Part shown: in pieces, positions 5,386 to 6,677 of the stretch
Layout of the letters: every line of letters starts with the position of its first letter
How positions within the stretch are numbered: the first letter of the stretch is position 1
NCBI GenBank assembly: GCA_028291485.1
Contig: JAQGHZ010000619.1
Location: forward strand, 1 to 6,677
DNA from: Rubritepida sp.
GTDB taxonomy: Bacteria; Pseudomonadota; Alphaproteobacteria; Acetobacterales; Acetobacteraceae
Direction of reading: 5' to 3'
Length of the DNA: 6,677 nt
Made by a program: the position numbers and the translations under genes
Notes under the pieces: model-generated
Seen by the model: only the letters and a program-made list of their open reading frames with translations
Database searches by the model: none
Told to the model about the DNA's origin: nothing

Positions 5386-6677
5386 ATGATCAGCCGCCGA
5401 TTGCTTCCCGCGCTGCTCGCCGCCCCGGCGTTGCGCGCTTCCGCCCAATCCGTTGGCCAGGCCGCGACCCAAGTCTCGCTGGTCCACCTCAACGACTTCC
5501 ATTCGCGCCATGAGCCCATCGCCAACACTTCCGCCGCCTGCCGTCCCGGCGAGACCTGCTTCGGCGGCTCGGCGCGCATCGCCACCGCCGTCGCCGAGGC
5601 GCGCGAGGCCGCGCGGGCGGCGGGCCGTGCCTCGCTGCTGCTCGATGCCGGCGACACCTTCCTCGGCAGCCTCTTCTTCACCCAGCACGAGGGCCTGGCC
5701 GAGGCCGCCGTGCAGAAGGAATGGGGCGTGCAGGCCTTCACGCTTGGCAATCACGAGTTCGACCTCGGGCCGGAGAAGCTGGCGAAGTACCTCGCCGCCG
5801 TGCCCTTCCCCGTGCTCTGCGCCAATATCGACGTGACGCAGGAGCCGGCGCTGGCCGGCAAGCTGGCGCCCACCGTCGCCTTCCGCCGTGAGAACCTGCG
5901 CGTCGTGGTCGTGGGCCTGACCACGCCGGAGACGCCGATTCTCTCGCAGCCGGGGCCGAACGTGCGCTTCACCGACCCGCTGGAGGCCGCGAACCGCGCC
6001 GTCTGGGAGGCGCGGCGCGAGGGCGCGGCCACGGTCGTGGTGCTGTCGCATCTCGGCGTCAGCGCGGACCGCCGGCTGGCGGCCGAGGTCGCCGGCGTGG
6101 ACGTGATCCTGGGCGGGCACTCGCACACGCTGGTGGCGCCGCCGATCGTCGTGGACGGGAAGGACCGGCCGGTGCTGATCACCCAGGCCCAGGCCTTCGG
6201 GAAGTATCTCGACCGCTTCGACCTGGACCTCGCCGCCGACGGGCGCATCGCCGCGAACGAGCAGCACATGCGCGAGCTCACGGCCGACATCCCCGAGGAT
6301 CTGGGCGTGGCCGCGATCGTCGCGCGCTTCGCCGCGCCGCTGGAGGCGCTGCGCCGCCGCGTGGTGGGCCGGCTTCCCGAGGCGATGGACAACCGCACCT
6401 GCTACCTCGCTCCCTGCGGGCTCGGCGAGACGGTGGCGGAGGCCATGCGCAAGGCCGTCGAGGCCGAGATCGGCTGGCAGAACGGCGGTGGGCTGCGCGC
6501 CGGACTGCCGGCGGGCGAGGTCTCGGTGGGCGACCTGCTGACGACGCTCCCCTTCGGCAACACGGTGGCGCGCGTGCGGCTGCGCGGCGCGACGATCAGG
6601 GCCGCGCTGGAGAACGGGCTGTCACGGCTGCCGCAGGCCTCGGGGCGCTTCCCGCAGGTCGCGGGGCTGCGCTTCGC
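5386..6677 (+). CDS. Exported bifunctional metallophosphatase/5'-nucleotidase (partial, C-terminus missing)
   Basis: This periplasmic UshA-like phosphoesterase would hydrolyse nucleotides or related phosphate esters; 430 residues are visible before the right edge. The signal peptide begins MISRRLLP and ends ASA (18-20) before Gln21; the SRRLL start is a loose twin-arginine motif. The calcineurin-like domain (~29-250) has all expected metal ligands: Asp37 and His39 (NDFH), Asp90 (GDT), Asn122 and the catalytic His123 (GNHEFD), His222, and His245/His247 (GGHSH). The 5'-nucleotidase C-terminal domain begins near 330, with NGGG (366-369), Arg371 and PFGN (389-392) for base and phosphate binding. 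Two close cysteine pairs, 52/58 and 339/344, fit periplasmic disulfides. It lacks features I associate with SoxB, so thiosulfate chemistry is unlikely despite the neighbouring TauE. It is divergent from the permease operon, with ATG at 5386 and a weak GGA in front. Confidence 0.93.
   Translation, partial: MISRRLLPALLAAPALRASAQSVGQAATQVSLVHLNDFHSRHEPIANTSAACRPGETCFGGSARIATAVAEAREAARAAGRASLLLDAGDTFLGSLFFTQHEGLAEAAVQKEWGVQAFTLGNHEFDLGPEKLAKYLAAVPFPVLCANIDVTQEPALAGKLAPTVAFRRENLRVVVVGLTTPETPILSQPGPNVRFTDPLEAANRAVWEARREGAATVVVLSHLGVSADRRLAAEVAGVDVILGGHSHTLVAPPIVVDGKDRPVLITQAQAFGKYLDRFDLDLAADGRIAANEQHMRELTADIPEDLGVAAIVARFAAPLEALRRRVVGRLPEAMDNRTCYLAPCGLGETVAEAMRKAVEAEIGWQNGGGLRAGLPAGEVSVGDLLTTLPFGNTVARVRLRGATIRAALENGLSRLPQASGRFPQVAGLRF

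Noticed and set aside
5386..6677. SoxB thiosulfohydrolase, suggested by the adjacent TauE/SafE permease and the possible Tat signal
   Set aside because: The motifs (NDFH, GNHEFD, GGHSH, NGGG, PFGN) and the cysteine pairs fit the general 5'-nucleotidase family, and no other sox gene is present.

Overview
The window is a compact, very GC-rich (by eye around 70%) stretch of bacterial chromosome. Codon third positions are almost all G or C, and every protein has its closest recognisable pattern in Alphaproteobacteria. Rhodospirillales/Acetobacteraceae (a Roseomonas-like bacterium) is the best guess, inferred from the RibA with a degenerate N-terminal half, the TauE/SafE + TIGR02186 pair and the response-regulator DNA-binding domain. 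There is no sign of phage, insertion sequence, CRISPR, tRNA or rRNA. Six protein genes fill almost all of it, and no gene-free stretch exceeds 300 bases.

Layout. (1) 1-526, minus: N-terminal part of an OmpR-type response regulator that runs off the left edge; its receiver domain has lost several phosphorylation-pocket residues. (2) 527-706: divergent intergenic region with a dyad (641-654) and a small hairpin (662-682). (3) 707-1870, plus: ribA-type GTP cyclohydrolase II with an intact catalytic domain behind a ~190-residue N-terminal region. (4) 1871-1950: convergent gap holding an 11-bp perfect stem. (5) 1951-5230, minus: an apparent four-gene operon, transcribed in the order TauE/SafE permease, TIGR02186 periplasmic membrane-anchored protein, small universal stress protein, DUF2891 protein. 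The first three are joined by stop/start overlaps (ATGA, then TGATG). (6) 5231-5385: divergent intergenic region with two tandem TGCG-N4-CGCAT dyads. (7) 5386 to right edge, plus: an exported metallophosphoesterase/5'-nucleotidase, truncated by the window.

How the genes fit together. RibA makes the first committed intermediate of riboflavin synthesis. The permease and the TIGR02186 protein are probably one membrane module (anion/sulfur-compound export is the family-level expectation; the substrate is unknown). The stress protein is translationally coupled to it. The nucleotidase would release phosphate and nucleosides in the periplasm.

The least ordinary signals are regulatory: a terminator-like hairpin plus T6 run exactly over the TauE/TIGR02186 stop-start junction, with the start codon in its loop, and three near-identical 14-bp dyads confined to the two divergent intergenic regions. 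I found no clear candidate for an entirely new multi-gene system; the coupled TauE-TIGR02186-Usp(-DUF2891) operon is the closest thing to an undescribed one.
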